Notes under the pieces: model-generated
The model's input: only the letters and a program-made list of their open reading frames with translations
Told to the model about the DNA's origin: nothing
The model's database searches: none
Part shown: positions 17,850 through 26,713 of the stretch, piece by piece
How the letters are laid out: each line of letters starts with the position of its first letter
Position numbering within the stretch: position 1 is the stretch's first letter
Made by a program: the position numbers and the translations under genes
Source: an uncultured Dysgonomonas sp.
Lineage (GTDB): Bacteria > Bacteroidota > Bacteroidia > Bacteroidales > Dysgonomonadaceae
Direction of reading: 5' to 3'
NCBI RefSeq assembly: GCF_934668725.1
Contig: NZ_CAKUOF010000005.1
Location: 62,001-126,000 of the forward strand
Length of the DNA stretch: 64,000 bases

Positions 17850-18359
17850 ATGAGAAAATTCACAATTTTATTAGCTATTATAAGCCTCTTTGTCACTGTT
17901 ATTTCGTGTAATAAAGATGACGATATTCAAACAGAGCCAAAAGTAGAGAATCCTAATTATTTGAGAGATGGTTTAGGTAATTTTGAAATTAAGAATGGCC
18001 TTTATCTCAAGATGCTTGGAACCTTGGGGGCTTCCCATACCTCTTATATATTTTCAGCCCAGGAAAATAATATTTGGATATACTTCTGCTGGGAAGTACC
18101 AACCGATACATCCTCAGAAGGAACATTTGATGTTAATTATGGTTTTTATATAAATCCGAATGAAGCTCTCTTCGGTCAGAGTATAGAAGGTACTGTAACA
18201 ATAGATAAAATAGAACATACAGGAATAATACCAGATAAAGTAGGTGTACGTTCTGTTCTTTTGGAAGGGTCTTATTCTTTTGTTGTTCGTAGTTACAATT
18301 CGGCGATGGGGCGAGGCGGTACATTTCATTATGAAGGGGAATATCCTCGCGAATATTGA
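17850..18359 (+). CDS. Small lipoprotein, candidate inhibitor or partner of the C10 protease
   Basis: A 169-residue predicted lipoprotein (signal peptide with lipobox VTVISC, Cys near residue 20, then acidic NKDDD). The mature part is predicted all-beta, e.g. NIWIYFCWEVPTD and VRSVLLEGSYSFVVRSYNSA. I do not recognise the family. It lies 17 bases after the protease gene and must be co-transcribed with it. C10 proteases in Streptococcus and Bacteroides are often followed by an inhibitor gene, so that role is plausible but unproven. A decayed copy of its C-terminal third follows at 18442-18612. Confidence 0.7.
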   Translation: MRKFTILLAIISLFVTVISCNKDDDIQTEPKVENPNYLRDGLGNFEIKNGLYLKMLGTLGASHTSYIFSAQENNIWIYFCWEVPTDTSSEGTFDVNYGFYINPNEALFGQSIEGTVTIDKIEHTGIIPDKVGVRSVLLEGSYSFVVRSYNSAMGRGGTFHYEGEYPREY

Positions 18360-18441
18360 TGATAAAAGAGATTGTTTAAATTTTAAAATAGCTTGTAGTA
18401 TATTAAAATAAATAAATGAAGGTTTCTTTACTTAGGAGATA

Positions 18442-18612
18442 AGAGAAGGTACTACAACAATAGATAAAATAGAACAAACAGACATATCAGATCAAGGTGT
18501 ACGCTATATTCTCATGGAAGAATCTTATTCCTTTAGTTCTCGTAGATATAACTCGTTAATAGGGAAAGCTGGTAAATTTCATTATGAAGGAAAATCCGAT
18601 TTTTATAGGTAG
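18442..18612 (+). pseudogene. Decayed second copy of the lipoprotein gene (C-terminal fragment)
   Basis: This frame reads REGTTTIDKIEQTD, then YILMEESYSFSSRRYNS, then GKFHYEGKSDFYR and stop. It aligns with the C-terminal third of the 17850 gene (EGTVTIDKIEHTG, VLLEGSYSFVVRSYNS, GTFHYEGEYPREY). It has no start codon, signal peptide or N-terminal part, so it is the remnant of a tandem duplication. Confidence 0.88.
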
Positions 18613-18638
18613 CTCAAAATCAAAAAACAACATAAACA

Positions 18639-18669
18639 TTTGTTCGACAGAAAATAACTCTTATCTTTG
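18639..18669 (+). promoter_or_regulatory. Promoter of rpsO
   Basis: TTTG (18639-18642), 19-base spacer, TATCTTTG (18662-18669): a near-perfect Bacteroidota sigma-ABfr promoter, 33 bases before the rpsO start. Confidence 0.85.
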
Positions 18670-18702
18670 CAGCGAATTTTTAATCAAAATAAAAAACGAA
18701 TT

Positions 18703-18972
18703 ATGTATTTAGATTCGCAAAAGAAAGAAGAAATCTTCGCTAAATACGGAAAGTCTAACACTGATACTGGCTCACCTGAAGCACAGATTGCATTGTTTTC
18801 ATACCGTATTTCGCATTTGACTGAACATTTAAAGTCAAATCATAAAGATTATAACACTGAACGTGCTCTTAAAATGTTGGTAGGTAAACGTCGTCGTTTA
18901 TTAGACTATTTGATCGAAGTAGATATCAACAGATATCGTGCTATCATCAAAGAGCTTGGAATCAGAAAGTAA
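18703..18972 (+). CDS. rpsO: 30S ribosomal protein S15
   Basis: An 89-residue primary 16S rRNA-binding protein of the small subunit. The full family length and signatures are present: GSPEAQIALFSYRISHLTEHLK and KRRRLLDYLIEVDINRYR. The start at 18703 gives MYLDSQKKEEIF; the frame stays open to 18667 but that overlaps the promoter. Monocistronic, with its own promoter and a strong terminator. Confidence 0.98.
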   Translation: MYLDSQKKEEIFAKYGKSNTDTGSPEAQIALFSYRISHLTEHLKSNHKDYNTERALKMLVGKRRRLLDYLIEVDINRYRAIIKELGIRK

Positions 18973-18990
18973 ATTCTTTTCCAAAAGAAC

Positions 18991-19030
18991 AAAAGTTACT
19001 CCTAAGCAATTAGGCAGTAACTTTTTTTTC
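18991..19030 (+). terminator. Rho-independent terminator of rpsO
   Basis: A ten-base perfect stem AAAAGTTACT/AGTAACTTTT encloses a second stem CCTAA/TTAGG capped by a GCAA tetraloop, followed by eight T. Confidence 0.92.
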
Positions 19031-19105
19031 TTTTAACATTGCTTCCTTCCCCGAATATTAACATTCACACTACCATTATATCTTAATTAATTAGCAATCA
19101 ACCCA

Positions 19106-20524
19106 ATGCTATTTACAAGTATTCCCTTTCTCATCTTATTTATTATAACTTTTATCCTGTATTATTTACCTAAGGTATCTAAGCATCAGGTATCTATATT
19201 AGTAATTGCCAGCTTAATCTTTTATGCATACGATCAACCTTGGTTTACATTGTTACTATTATTCTCTGCCGGGATTAACATTGCTGCCAGTTATTATGTA
19301 GTATATGGAGACCCGCAAAAAAGAAAACTTGTTGCAACCACAGGGGTTGTTCTTAATGTTATCGGATTAGCTTTCTTCAAATACAGCCCGTTAATATCTA
19401 CGACTTTCTTCAATCCGGACGGATCGATAGGGCATTTTCTATTAATGATTCCACTACCTATAGGTATCTCATTTTTCACCTTTGAAGGAATCAGTTTATT
19501 AATTGACGTTTGGAGGGATAAAGATGCCAATGAGAAGGCTAAAACATTCATTCCTGAGTCTTTAGCACAACATGCTCAACGGACATTATTCTTTATTTCG
19601 TTTTTCCCACACCTTATAGCCGGTCCTATATTGAAGGCTCATGACTTTTATCCTCAAATAATGGATAAACACTTCAAAGAAATAAACTGGGAGAGAGCCT
19701 TTAAAAGTCTGACTGTAGGGTATTTCCTAAAAATGGTTGTAGCCGATAATCTGAAAAATTTTACATTCTGGATCAGCTATCCATTTTTTGAAGCATATTC
19801 ATCCATGGATTTACTGGTAATTCTGTTCGGATATACTATGCAAATTTTCTCCGATTTTGCAGGCTACTCACTTATTGCCATAGGACTTGCCAAGTTATTT
19901 GGTTATGATTTCCAAACCAACTTTAATTTTCCTTATATTTCAACATCTTTTAAAGAGTTCTGGAGACGCTGGCACATATCGTTATCTACGTTTTTGATGG
20001 AATATCTATACATACCGCTTGGTGGTAGCCGTAAAGGTAAGTTTATGACTTACTTTAATCTTATGCTCACAATGACATTAGGTGGTATATGGCATGGTGC
20101 CGGTTGGGGATTTGCCCTTTGGGGATTCGTTCAGGGAAGCTTACTTGCTATCGAACGTCTGGCAAACGATAACTTCAAACTGAAACGCAGGTTACCTAAA
20201 TTTTTCGACCCGTTCAAAATATTCATTGTCGTAGGAATGTTTACTTTATCATGGCCACTATTTGTATTACCCAAGTTTGAATATACACTTGGTTATTTTC
20301 AGGCAATAGCACATAATATATTCCTTCAGAGTAATGTGAAACTCAACATGTATATATTCTTGTATTCAATTCCTGTAATCATTTACCACTTATTGTACCT
20401 TTCGAAAGGCACAAAATTTTGGAATGCGTTTAAAAAGAAAGAATATGTATTTTATGGAATACTATTGTTTTTTCTATTAACAAATGCAGGAACGAGCGGT
20501 TCATTTATTTATTTTCAATTTTAG
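19106..20524 (+). CDS. MBOAT family O-acyltransferase (AlgI/DltB-like)
   Basis: A 472-residue polytopic inner-membrane protein that moves acyl groups across or onto envelope glycans. Signatures are FEGISLLIDVWRD, the FKEFWRRWHISLSTFLMEYLYIPLGG block, and GGIWHGAGWGFALWGFVQG with the catalytic His of the MBOAT family. It is followed after about 110 bases by an SGNH-like gene, the usual AlgI-AlgJ/DltB-DltD style pairing. The acyl acceptor (alginate-like, peptidoglycan or other glycan) cannot be inferred. Its stop codon is part of a palindromic repeat. Confidence 0.9.
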   Translation: MLFTSIPFLILFIITFILYYLPKVSKHQVSILVIASLIFYAYDQPWFTLLLLFSAGINIAASYYVVYGDPQKRKLVATTGVVLNVIGLAFFKYSPLISTTFFNPDGSIGHFLLMIPLPIGISFFTFEGISLLIDVWRDKDANEKAKTFIPESLAQHAQRTLFFISFFPHLIAGPILKAHDFYPQIMDKHFKEINWERAFKSLTVGYFLKMVVADNLKNFTFWISYPFFEAYSSMDLLVILFGYTMQIFSDFAGYSLIAIGLAKLFGYDFQTNFNFPYISTSFKEFWRRWHISLSTFLMEYLYIPLGGSRKGKFMTYFNLMLTMTLGGIWHGAGWGFALWGFVQGSLLAIERLANDNFKLKRRLPKFFDPFKIFIVVGMFTLSWPLFVLPKFEYTLGYFQAIAHNIFLQSNVKLNMYIFLYSIPVIIYHLLYLSKGTKFWNAFKKKEYVFYGILLFFLLTNAGTSGSFIYFQF

Positions 20525-20546
20525 GTTCTCGTACCTTTTTCATTTT
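20521..20546 (-). repeat. Palindromic interspersed repeat, copy 6 (overlaps a stop codon)
   Basis: Plus strand TTAGGTTCTCGTACCTTTTT then CATTTT; TAG (20522-20524) is the MBOAT stop. The arms are AGGT/ACCT, with a divergent centre. Confidence 0.7.
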
Positions 20547-20582
20547 AGTAAACATAAAATACTCTAATAAAAGATTTATGTC

Positions 20583-20620
20583 TCTAAAATACAGTATTAA
20601 ATATTATTACTTACTTAATA
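20583..20620 (+). repeat. Second intergenic repeat family, copy A
   Basis: Begins TCTAAAATACAGTATTAAAT and continues with ATTATTACTTACTTAATA. Similar stretches occur at 53058-53098 and 63128-63168, all in intergenic DNA. Confidence 0.6.
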
Positions 20621-20633
20621 TATTATTTCGATT

Positions 20634-21533
20634 ATGATAAAAAAGGCTTTACTGTCATTCTTTATTATCTTCATAACATACACGATCATAGTTACCTATG
20701 TCGTAAATCCTCACAAATTTGTTTCGGAGCACCAATGGCAAGATAACCAGATAAAAGCTCAGGAGTACTTGTATTCTAATACCGACTCCATACAAAATAT
20801 TATTGTAGGTTCTTCATTGGCAGACAGACTTGTAGTGGGTTATTTGCCTGATATATACAACCTATCGATGGGCGGACTAGGATCTTTTGACGGATTACAG
20901 ACCATAACAAAGAAGGGTGTTTATCCTAAAAGGGTATTTATTGAAATGAATAAACTTGACAGAAAAGCTTCAACAGATTTTACAACATCGTTGAATAACC
21001 CTGTCATGACTTTTCTCCGTAAGTATTTTATCTCTATACGTGATGGCAAACAACCGATGGGCTTCATTGCAATACCCTACGGCGAAAAGATTACAGCTTA
21101 TGGCCTATATCTGGCTCAAACTGTAGTTCATACTATAGCCGGAGAGATTATCACCAGAGAAAAAAAAGGATTAGAAGAGGTTGATATGGTTGCTAAAATT
21201 CTACCCCGATTATTGGAAGAAGAGTCGCATATACCAAATACAGCAGACCTAGAAAAAGACGCGGAAAACTTAAAACATTACGTTGATATTCTTGAGAAAA
21301 ATCATGTAACTGTGGTATTTTTCGAAATGCCCATACAGCATCAGTTATGTGGCTTAAGCAAACCTGAAGCCATACGAAAGCAATTCTACAAAACATTTCC
21401 ACGTGATAAATACCAATATATTGATATGCCTAACTGTAACGATTACACAACAACGGACGGGCTGCATCTGGATAAAGCATCGGCAGAAAAATACACGTTT
21501 CTTTTTAAAGATGCGATGAATAAACTTAAGTAG
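20634..21533 (+). CDS. SGNH-like membrane-anchored partner of the MBOAT acyltransferase
   Basis: A 299-residue protein with one N-terminal membrane anchor (residues 1-24) and an extracytoplasmic domain. IIVGSSLADRL near residue 55 resembles SGNH block I (Ser) and TTDGLHLDKASAEKY near residue 275 resembles block V (Asp-x-x-His), so the Ser-His-Asp set is plausible. Placement after the MBOAT gene suggests it transfers the acyl group to its final acceptor, as AlgJ/AlgX or DltD partners do. The family was assigned by motif and context only. Confidence 0.7.
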   Translation: MIKKALLSFFIIFITYTIIVTYVVNPHKFVSEHQWQDNQIKAQEYLYSNTDSIQNIIVGSSLADRLVVGYLPDIYNLSMGGLGSFDGLQTITKKGVYPKRVFIEMNKLDRKASTDFTTSLNNPVMTFLRKYFISIRDGKQPMGFIAIPYGEKITAYGLYLAQTVVHTIAGEIITREKKGLEEVDMVAKILPRLLEEESHIPNTADLEKDAENLKHYVDILEKNHVTVVFFEMPIQHQLCGLSKPEAIRKQFYKTFPRDKYQYIDMPNCNDYTTTDGLHLDKASAEKYTFLFKDAMNKLK

Positions 21534-23214
21534 GCATTTCTTCGTCTTCTTGACCGTTAAATCCTTTTGATGCAGGTTTTATCGGGTTATTCCTAAGGGC
21601 AGAATCGCCATCAAAATTTTTGTTTATAATATAATGAGGAGAAACTAGATTAATACCTGCTTGAGAAAAAACTTCCTGCACATTTTTCCGCAAATCGGAA
21701 TATATACCGCTCATTTTATCAGCCTCTCTTGTATAAACATTAAGCTGATATTCAACATTAAACTCATCCAATGAATTTTGTAAAATAAAAGGTTTTTGCT
21801 TTTTCAAAAGATTATCGGTACGTGAAGCTACCTTCAATAACAAATCATGAACCGTTTGCCAGGGAATATCATACCCTACCGTTACCGATATGTAAAGAAT
21901 AAGACCGTACTCTTGGGCAGAAACCGAATAATTAAGTGTTTTGGAACTCATTACACTGGAATTCGGAATAGTTATTATCTCATTCTTTAATGTTCTGACC
22001 CTTGTTACAAGAGCTGTCTTTTCAATAACATTACCTACACAATCATCCATTTTAATGCGATCGCCTATTCTGAAAGGACGCATGTATGTAATTACAAGTC
22101 CGGCAACAAGATTGCCTATTATTGATGTCGAACCTAGCGAAAGCATAATACCCGCAAAAACAGAAACTCCCTGAAAAACAGTAGAATCAGATTTAGGAAG
22201 ATACGGAAAAATCAGGATGAACATGAAGATGTATAATACTACATTTAAAATATTATAGGTAGGTGTGGCCCAATCGGGATAAAATCCTTTAATTGTAATT
22301 TTTCCTGTTGCAATCTGACCGGCAATAAATCTAAAAAACTTTCGGATATACATAAAGATTGCCATAATAACCAGAATGGTAAAGAACTCCGGCATATAAT
22401 CAATCACACTACGCGCTATGGATCTTAAGGGCGAAAGAACATATTCCAACAATTGATCCGAGAGGCTCATTGTATTAGGAAACACTTTGAATAATGCCCA
22501 TATACATAAATATAAGGTCATTATAATCAGCACAAAACGAATAAATTTAAGTAAAAATATAAAGAGGTGTACCTCCCTGTCTGCATCAATAAGCCCAAAT
22601 ATCCCCTTGATACGTTTTCCCCGTTGAAGCCTTATGAAAATTTTAACCCTTCTATATAGAAAAAAAATAAGCCTAAAGATAAGATATCCGGCAACTAATA
22701 TCAAAGCTACCCATCCAGCTTGTACGGCAAGCCGTTTAAGACTATTTTCATCACGATGCTTATTAATTGCATTTACAATTTCATCTTTGAATATTTTTGC
22801 GGTTTCGATTTTCGATTTTCCACCCAATACTGCCTGCATAGTATCTATACTGGCTATTAATTCTTTGTTATAAACAAGTTTGATATTATCGTCGATATCC
22901 ATGAGCTTTATGGAATCGTCATTAAAAAGTGGATCGTCATATAGACTTCTTATGCGCTCACTAATGGCATTTGCTCTCTGCTCTGAAGTAAAAGATCCCA
23001 TGCTGCCATATATGTAAAATATAGTGTCACGGAAAGGAACCACAGGGGCTTTTTTAGGAAAAAGCTTCGCAACCTGAATAGTATCTATCTTAACAATTTC
23101 GATTGGTTTGGGAGACTTTTTATTCTTTTTTTGCGACAAAGCGGGGCTTATCGACAACAGTATGACCCCAATCAAAATAAATATTCGATATATTATTGAA
23201 AATTTCTTATACAT
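21526..23214 (-). CDS. MscS family mechanosensitive ion channel
   Basis: A 562-residue channel that releases solutes upon hypo-osmotic shock. It has a signal peptide (ending PALSQ), an extracytoplasmic domain to about residue 150, several membrane helices, then the MscS pore and beta domain: GVSVFAGIMLSLGSTSIIGN, GLVITYMRPFRIGDRIKMDD and NEIITIPNSSVMSSKTLNYS. The alpha/beta domain and a charged tail follow. Its 3' end overlaps the convergent SGNH-like gene by eight bases. Confidence 0.9.
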   Translation of the reverse strand: MYKKFSIIYRIFILIGVILLSISPALSQKKNKKSPKPIEIVKIDTIQVAKLFPKKAPVVPFRDTIFYIYGSMGSFTSEQRANAISERIRSLYDDPLFNDDSIKLMDIDDNIKLVYNKELIASIDTMQAVLGGKSKIETAKIFKDEIVNAINKHRDENSLKRLAVQAGWVALILVAGYLIFRLIFFLYRRVKIFIRLQRGKRIKGIFGLIDADREVHLFIFLLKFIRFVLIIMTLYLCIWALFKVFPNTMSLSDQLLEYVLSPLRSIARSVIDYMPEFFTILVIMAIFMYIRKFFRFIAGQIATGKITIKGFYPDWATPTYNILNVVLYIFMFILIFPYLPKSDSTVFQGVSVFAGIMLSLGSTSIIGNLVAGLVITYMRPFRIGDRIKMDDCVGNVIEKTALVTRVRTLKNEIITIPNSSVMSSKTLNYSVSAQEYGLILYISVTVGYDIPWQTVHDLLLKVASRTDNLLKKQKPFILQNSLDEFNVEYQLNVYTREADKMSGIYSDLRKNVQEVFSQAGINLVSPHYIINKNFDGDSALRNNPIKPASKGFNGQEDEEMPT

Positions 23215-23538
23215 ACTCTTGAAAAATGAAATCTGATATCTATTATTGCTTTATTGTAATGGAAAAATATCTGAAACAAATATACTTAAATTCATAAATC
23301 TAGAAATCAATTGTTCACATAACCTTTTTCAAATTATGAGGTTTCAATACATTATATTGTAAATCAAAACAATAAATACGACAAATATGTTTATTACTCA
23401 TAAATGTACGATTTATATCAATTTTATATATATTTATTCGTTTAATACAATATACAACAATAGAGTATTCAATACTGTTTTAGAAAAGTAGATCATTTAT
23501 TTAGTATGGGATATAAAATACAGAGAACAAAAAATATC

Positions 23539-23546
23539 TACCTTTG
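23539..23546 (+). promoter_or_regulatory. Probable -7 box of ispG
   Basis: TACCTTTG fits TAnnTTTG; no clear -33 element. The leader would be about 105 bases and would contain the palindromic repeat. Confidence 0.5.
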
Positions 23547-23605
23547 TTAAGATTTAAAGAATGCAAAATTTTTAATATTAAAATTCGTTTCTGTCTTATA
23601 ACAAT

Positions 23606-23633
23606 CAAAGCAATAAACAGGTCTCAGACCTTA
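23606..23633 (+). repeat. Palindromic interspersed repeat, copy 7
   Basis: CAAAGCAATAAAC followed by the perfect palindrome AGGTCTCAGACCT and TA. It ends 22 bases before the ispG ATG. Confidence 0.88.
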
Positions 23634-23655
23634 GTTCAACTAATTAAAACTTCAA

Positions 23656-25500
23656 ATGGATTTTTTCAATTATAAAAGACGAAATTCGTCTATCGCAAAA
23701 ATAGGCAATACACCTCTAGGTGGTGGTAACCCGATCAGAATACAATCGATGACCAGTACTAATACCAATGATACCGAAAGTAGTGTAGAACAAACCATCC
23801 GTATTATTGAGGCCGGTGCAGACTATGTACGTTTAACGGCTCAAGGTGTTCGCGAAGCCGAAAATCTCAAAAACATAAAAGAAGAACTCCGCAAAAGAGG
23901 TTATAACACCCCTCTTATTGCCGATATACATTTCAACCCACGTGCAGCCGAAGCTGCAGCAAAATACGTAGAAAAAGTACGTATCAACCCGGGAAATTTT
24001 GTAGATGGAGCAAAGGTTTTTGAGGGTAAAGAATTTACCGATGAAGAATATGCCATTGAAATACAAAAAATACGAACTAAACTAACTTCGTTCCTCAACA
24101 TCTGTAAAGAACACAATACAGCCGTGCGTATTGGTGTAAATCACGGATCATTGTCAGACCGTATACTTACCCGCTACGGAGATACGCCCGAAGGAATGGT
24201 AGAGTCGTGCATGGAATTTCTCCGCATCTGCCTTGAGCAGAATTTTACCGATATAGCCATATCGATGAAGGCCTCCAATACCATTGTTATGACTAAGGCT
24301 GTACGATTATTGGTACAAAAAATGGAAGAAGAAGGCTTGTCTTTCCCTCTTCATTTAGGCGTAACCGAAGCCGGAGACGGAGAAGACGGACGTATCAAAT
24401 CAGCCGTCGGTATCGGTGCATTGCTTTCGGATGGAATTGGTGACACTGTACGTGTTTCATTGAGTGAAGACCCCGAATTTGAAGTTCCTGTTGCTAAAAA
24501 GATGGTAAACTACATTTTGGAAAGAGCAAACCATCCCGAAATAAAAGCAACTCTCAACCCAAGCTTCTCTCCTTTTTCAACTGTTAAACGCAAAACATAC
24601 ACCGTAGAGAATATAGGAGGGGATAAACTTCCGATTGTTATATCGAACAGGTCGAACGGTAATTTCGAATTTAACGTACATTTCTTGCCCGATTATATAT
24701 ATGTAGGTAAAAGTTTGCCAGCCGAAGCTCCTCGCTCTATTCCTGCGATAATAGATTTTGAGGGTTGGATAGGTGATAAAAATACTTTCCCTCTATTTAA
24801 CAAGAACAACTTCGATAAAATCAAGGATAATAAAGCTGCGATAAAATTCCTTCAAATAAGTTATCCTGATCTGTCGGATGACGTAATCTCTCTTTTAAAA
24901 TCGGATAAAAGCATTGTGGTAATTATCTCAACAAACCATAAAAACGGTGTGGGAGAACAACGTGCATTTATACATACGTTAATGAATAACAATTGTGCAA
25001 CTCCTGTTGTCCTTAACCGGAAATATGATGAAAACGAGGTGGAAGATATACAGATAAAAGCTGCTATTGACTGTGGAACCATACTTCTGGATGGGTTTGG
25101 TAATGGTATCATGCTCGAAAACGAGGGAAATATTCCTCAGAAAGATATCGATTCTTATTCATTTGGCATCTTACAGGCTGCCAGAGTCCGCACAACCAAA
25201 ACGGAATATATTTCGTGTCCCAGCTGTGGACGTACGTTATTTGATCTTCAATCGACTGTTGCACGTGTAAAAGAGTCAACCTCTCACCTAAAACATCTGA
25301 AAATAGGTGTAATGGGTTGTATTGTTAACGGGCCGGGCGAAATGGCTGATGCCGATTACGGATATGTGGGAGCCGAAAAGGGTAAAATCTCCTTGTATAA
25401 AAAACAAGATCTGATTGAAAAAAATATTCCTTCGGAGCAAGCTGTCGAAAGATTAGTCCAACTAATAAAGTCGCATGGCGATTGGGTAGATCCCGAATAA
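23656..25500 (+). CDS. ispG: 4-hydroxy-3-methylbut-2-enyl diphosphate synthase (long form)
   Basis: Iron-sulfur enzyme of the MEP isoprenoid pathway, which feeds UppS. The 614-residue protein is the long Bacteroidota/plant type. It has an N-terminal TIM barrel (IQSMTSTNTNDTESSVEQ; VRINPGNFVDGAKVF), a central insert at about residues 290-510, and a C-terminal 4Fe-4S domain with SCPSCGRTLFDLQ and MGCIVNGPGEMADADYGYVG. All three expected cluster cysteines are present. Confidence 0.96.
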   Translation: MDFFNYKRRNSSIAKIGNTPLGGGNPIRIQSMTSTNTNDTESSVEQTIRIIEAGADYVRLTAQGVREAENLKNIKEELRKRGYNTPLIADIHFNPRAAEAAAKYVEKVRINPGNFVDGAKVFEGKEFTDEEYAIEIQKIRTKLTSFLNICKEHNTAVRIGVNHGSLSDRILTRYGDTPEGMVESCMEFLRICLEQNFTDIAISMKASNTIVMTKAVRLLVQKMEEEGLSFPLHLGVTEAGDGEDGRIKSAVGIGALLSDGIGDTVRVSLSEDPEFEVPVAKKMVNYILERANHPEIKATLNPSFSPFSTVKRKTYTVENIGGDKLPIVISNRSNGNFEFNVHFLPDYIYVGKSLPAEAPRSIPAIIDFEGWIGDKNTFPLFNKNNFDKIKDNKAAIKFLQISYPDLSDDVISLLKSDKSIVVIISTNHKNGVGEQRAFIHTLMNNNCATPVVLNRKYDENEVEDIQIKAAIDCGTILLDGFGNGIMLENEGNIPQKDIDSYSFGILQAARVRTTKTEYISCPSCGRTLFDLQSTVARVKESTSHLKHLKIGVMGCIVNGPGEMADADYGYVGAEKGKISLYKKQDLIEKNIPSEQAVERLVQLIKSHGDWVDPE

Positions 25501-25585
25501 GCTGAATTATAAACCCATTAATCCTTTATTATATCCGGTTATTTAACACAGATATTGTGAAAAAGAATTAAGATTTATTCATATT

Positions 25586-25618
25586 TTTGGGGGGTACTAA
25601 ATATTAAATGTACTTTTG
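25586..25618 (+). promoter_or_regulatory. Promoter of the T9SS operon (porP-gldKLMN)
   Basis: TTTG (25586-25589), 21-base spacer, TACTTTTG (25611-25618), 33 bases before the porP ATG. Confidence 0.7.
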
Positions 25619-25651
25619 CCGAGCTAAATATTTGATTTATAAAAGGTATTG

Positions 25652-26587
25652 ATGAAATTTGGTTATTATTTACTAGCTTTACTTATTGGTTTTTGCTTCT
25701 CTTTGGATCTAAAAGCTCAATGGGATGCACAAGTAAGTCAATATTGGAAAGTTAAAACCTTTTTTAATCCTGCCTTTGGCGCCGAAAAAGATTCTATACA
25801 AGCAACCCTGTTGCATCGTCAACAATGGGTCGGAGTAAATAACGCTCCCAAAACATTTATTGTATCGGCAGATATGCCAATCAATTTTATGGGGCGTAAA
25901 CACGGAGTAGGTATATTAGCAATGTCGGAGTCAATCGGGTTATTTAAAAACACCTCAATTGGTGCGCAATATGTATACAAAAAACGCTGGAAAAAAAACA
26001 TCCTTAACGTAGGCGTACAGCTAGGATTCACAAGCATTGGTTTTGATGCATCACAAATAGATAAAGCCGGGCAGGAAGATATTGAAGATATCGGAGCAAC
26101 CGAGCAAACAAAGGTTCTTGACGGTAATATTGGTATAGCGTGGGTAGCTCCAAAGTACTATATCGGAATATCATCCACCCATATCACCCAGCCTAATTTT
26201 GATATCGGCAATGATATTACAACAAATATTGCACGTGCATATTACTTTACAGCAGGATACAATTTGAGACTGGGTAAATCATCATACGAATTACAGCCAT
26301 CGGTATTGGTAAAAGCCGATAACACGGTTGTACAATACGACGCAACAGCAAGACTGGTCTATAAAAAGATGTTCAATGGAGGCGTTTCGTGGAGAAAAGA
26401 TGACGGATGGGTGTTTTTACTCGGGATAAATATTTTTGGTATTGATGCAGGATATGCTTATGACCTTTCGACATCGGAAATATCCGTAAAAAGTAGAGGG
26501 TCTCATGAATTTTTTGTCCGTTACGCAATGCCTATCAAGCTTTCGAAGAATGGACAAACCAGCCATAAAAGTGTAAGAATACTTTAA
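25652..26587 (+). CDS. PorP/SprF family type IX secretion outer-membrane protein
   Basis: A 311-residue outer-membrane barrel. It has a signal peptide (ending LDLKAQW), the family opening SQYWKVKTFFNPAFGA, then QATLLHRQQWVGVNNAPKTF and GILAMSESIGLFKNTSIGAQY. PorP/SprF proteins act with the T9SS, some anchoring exported adhesins. It directly precedes gldK, as porP does in P. gingivalis, and is the first gene of this operon. The ATG at 25652 is one codon after an unlikely TTG. Confidence 0.92.
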   Translation: MKFGYYLLALLIGFCFSLDLKAQWDAQVSQYWKVKTFFNPAFGAEKDSIQATLLHRQQWVGVNNAPKTFIVSADMPINFMGRKHGVGILAMSESIGLFKNTSIGAQYVYKKRWKKNILNVGVQLGFTSIGFDASQIDKAGQEDIEDIGATEQTKVLDGNIGIAWVAPKYYIGISSTHITQPNFDIGNDITTNIARAYYFTAGYNLRLGKSSYELQPSVLVKADNTVVQYDATARLVYKKMFNGGVSWRKDDGWVFLLGINIFGIDAGYAYDLSTSEISVKSRGSHEFFVRYAMPIKLSKNGQTSHKSVRIL

Positions 26588-26618
26588 GATCGCAAATCTT
26601 TTAATTTTATTACTTTGG
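26584..26618 (-). repeat. Palindromic interspersed repeat, copy 8 (overlaps porP stop)
   Basis: Plus strand TTAAGATCGCAAATCTTTTA, then ATTTTATTACTTTGG. TAA at 26585-26587 is the porP stop. The arms are AAGAT/ATCTT, so both arms have changed together from AAGGT/ACCTT. Confidence 0.7.
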
Positions 26619-26713
26619 CTAATATGTAACAGCATATCTTTTATAGTAATTAGAACAAATACAGAAACAAAACTTTTATGATAATAAAGAGATCCGGACT
26701 CTCAATAAATTAT

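Larger units (their letters stand above)
23215..23655. other. Divergent intergenic region between mscS and ispG
   Basis: Very AT-rich. It contains the likely ispG -7 box and palindromic repeat copy 7, listed separately; I see nothing else in it. Confidence 0.6.
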
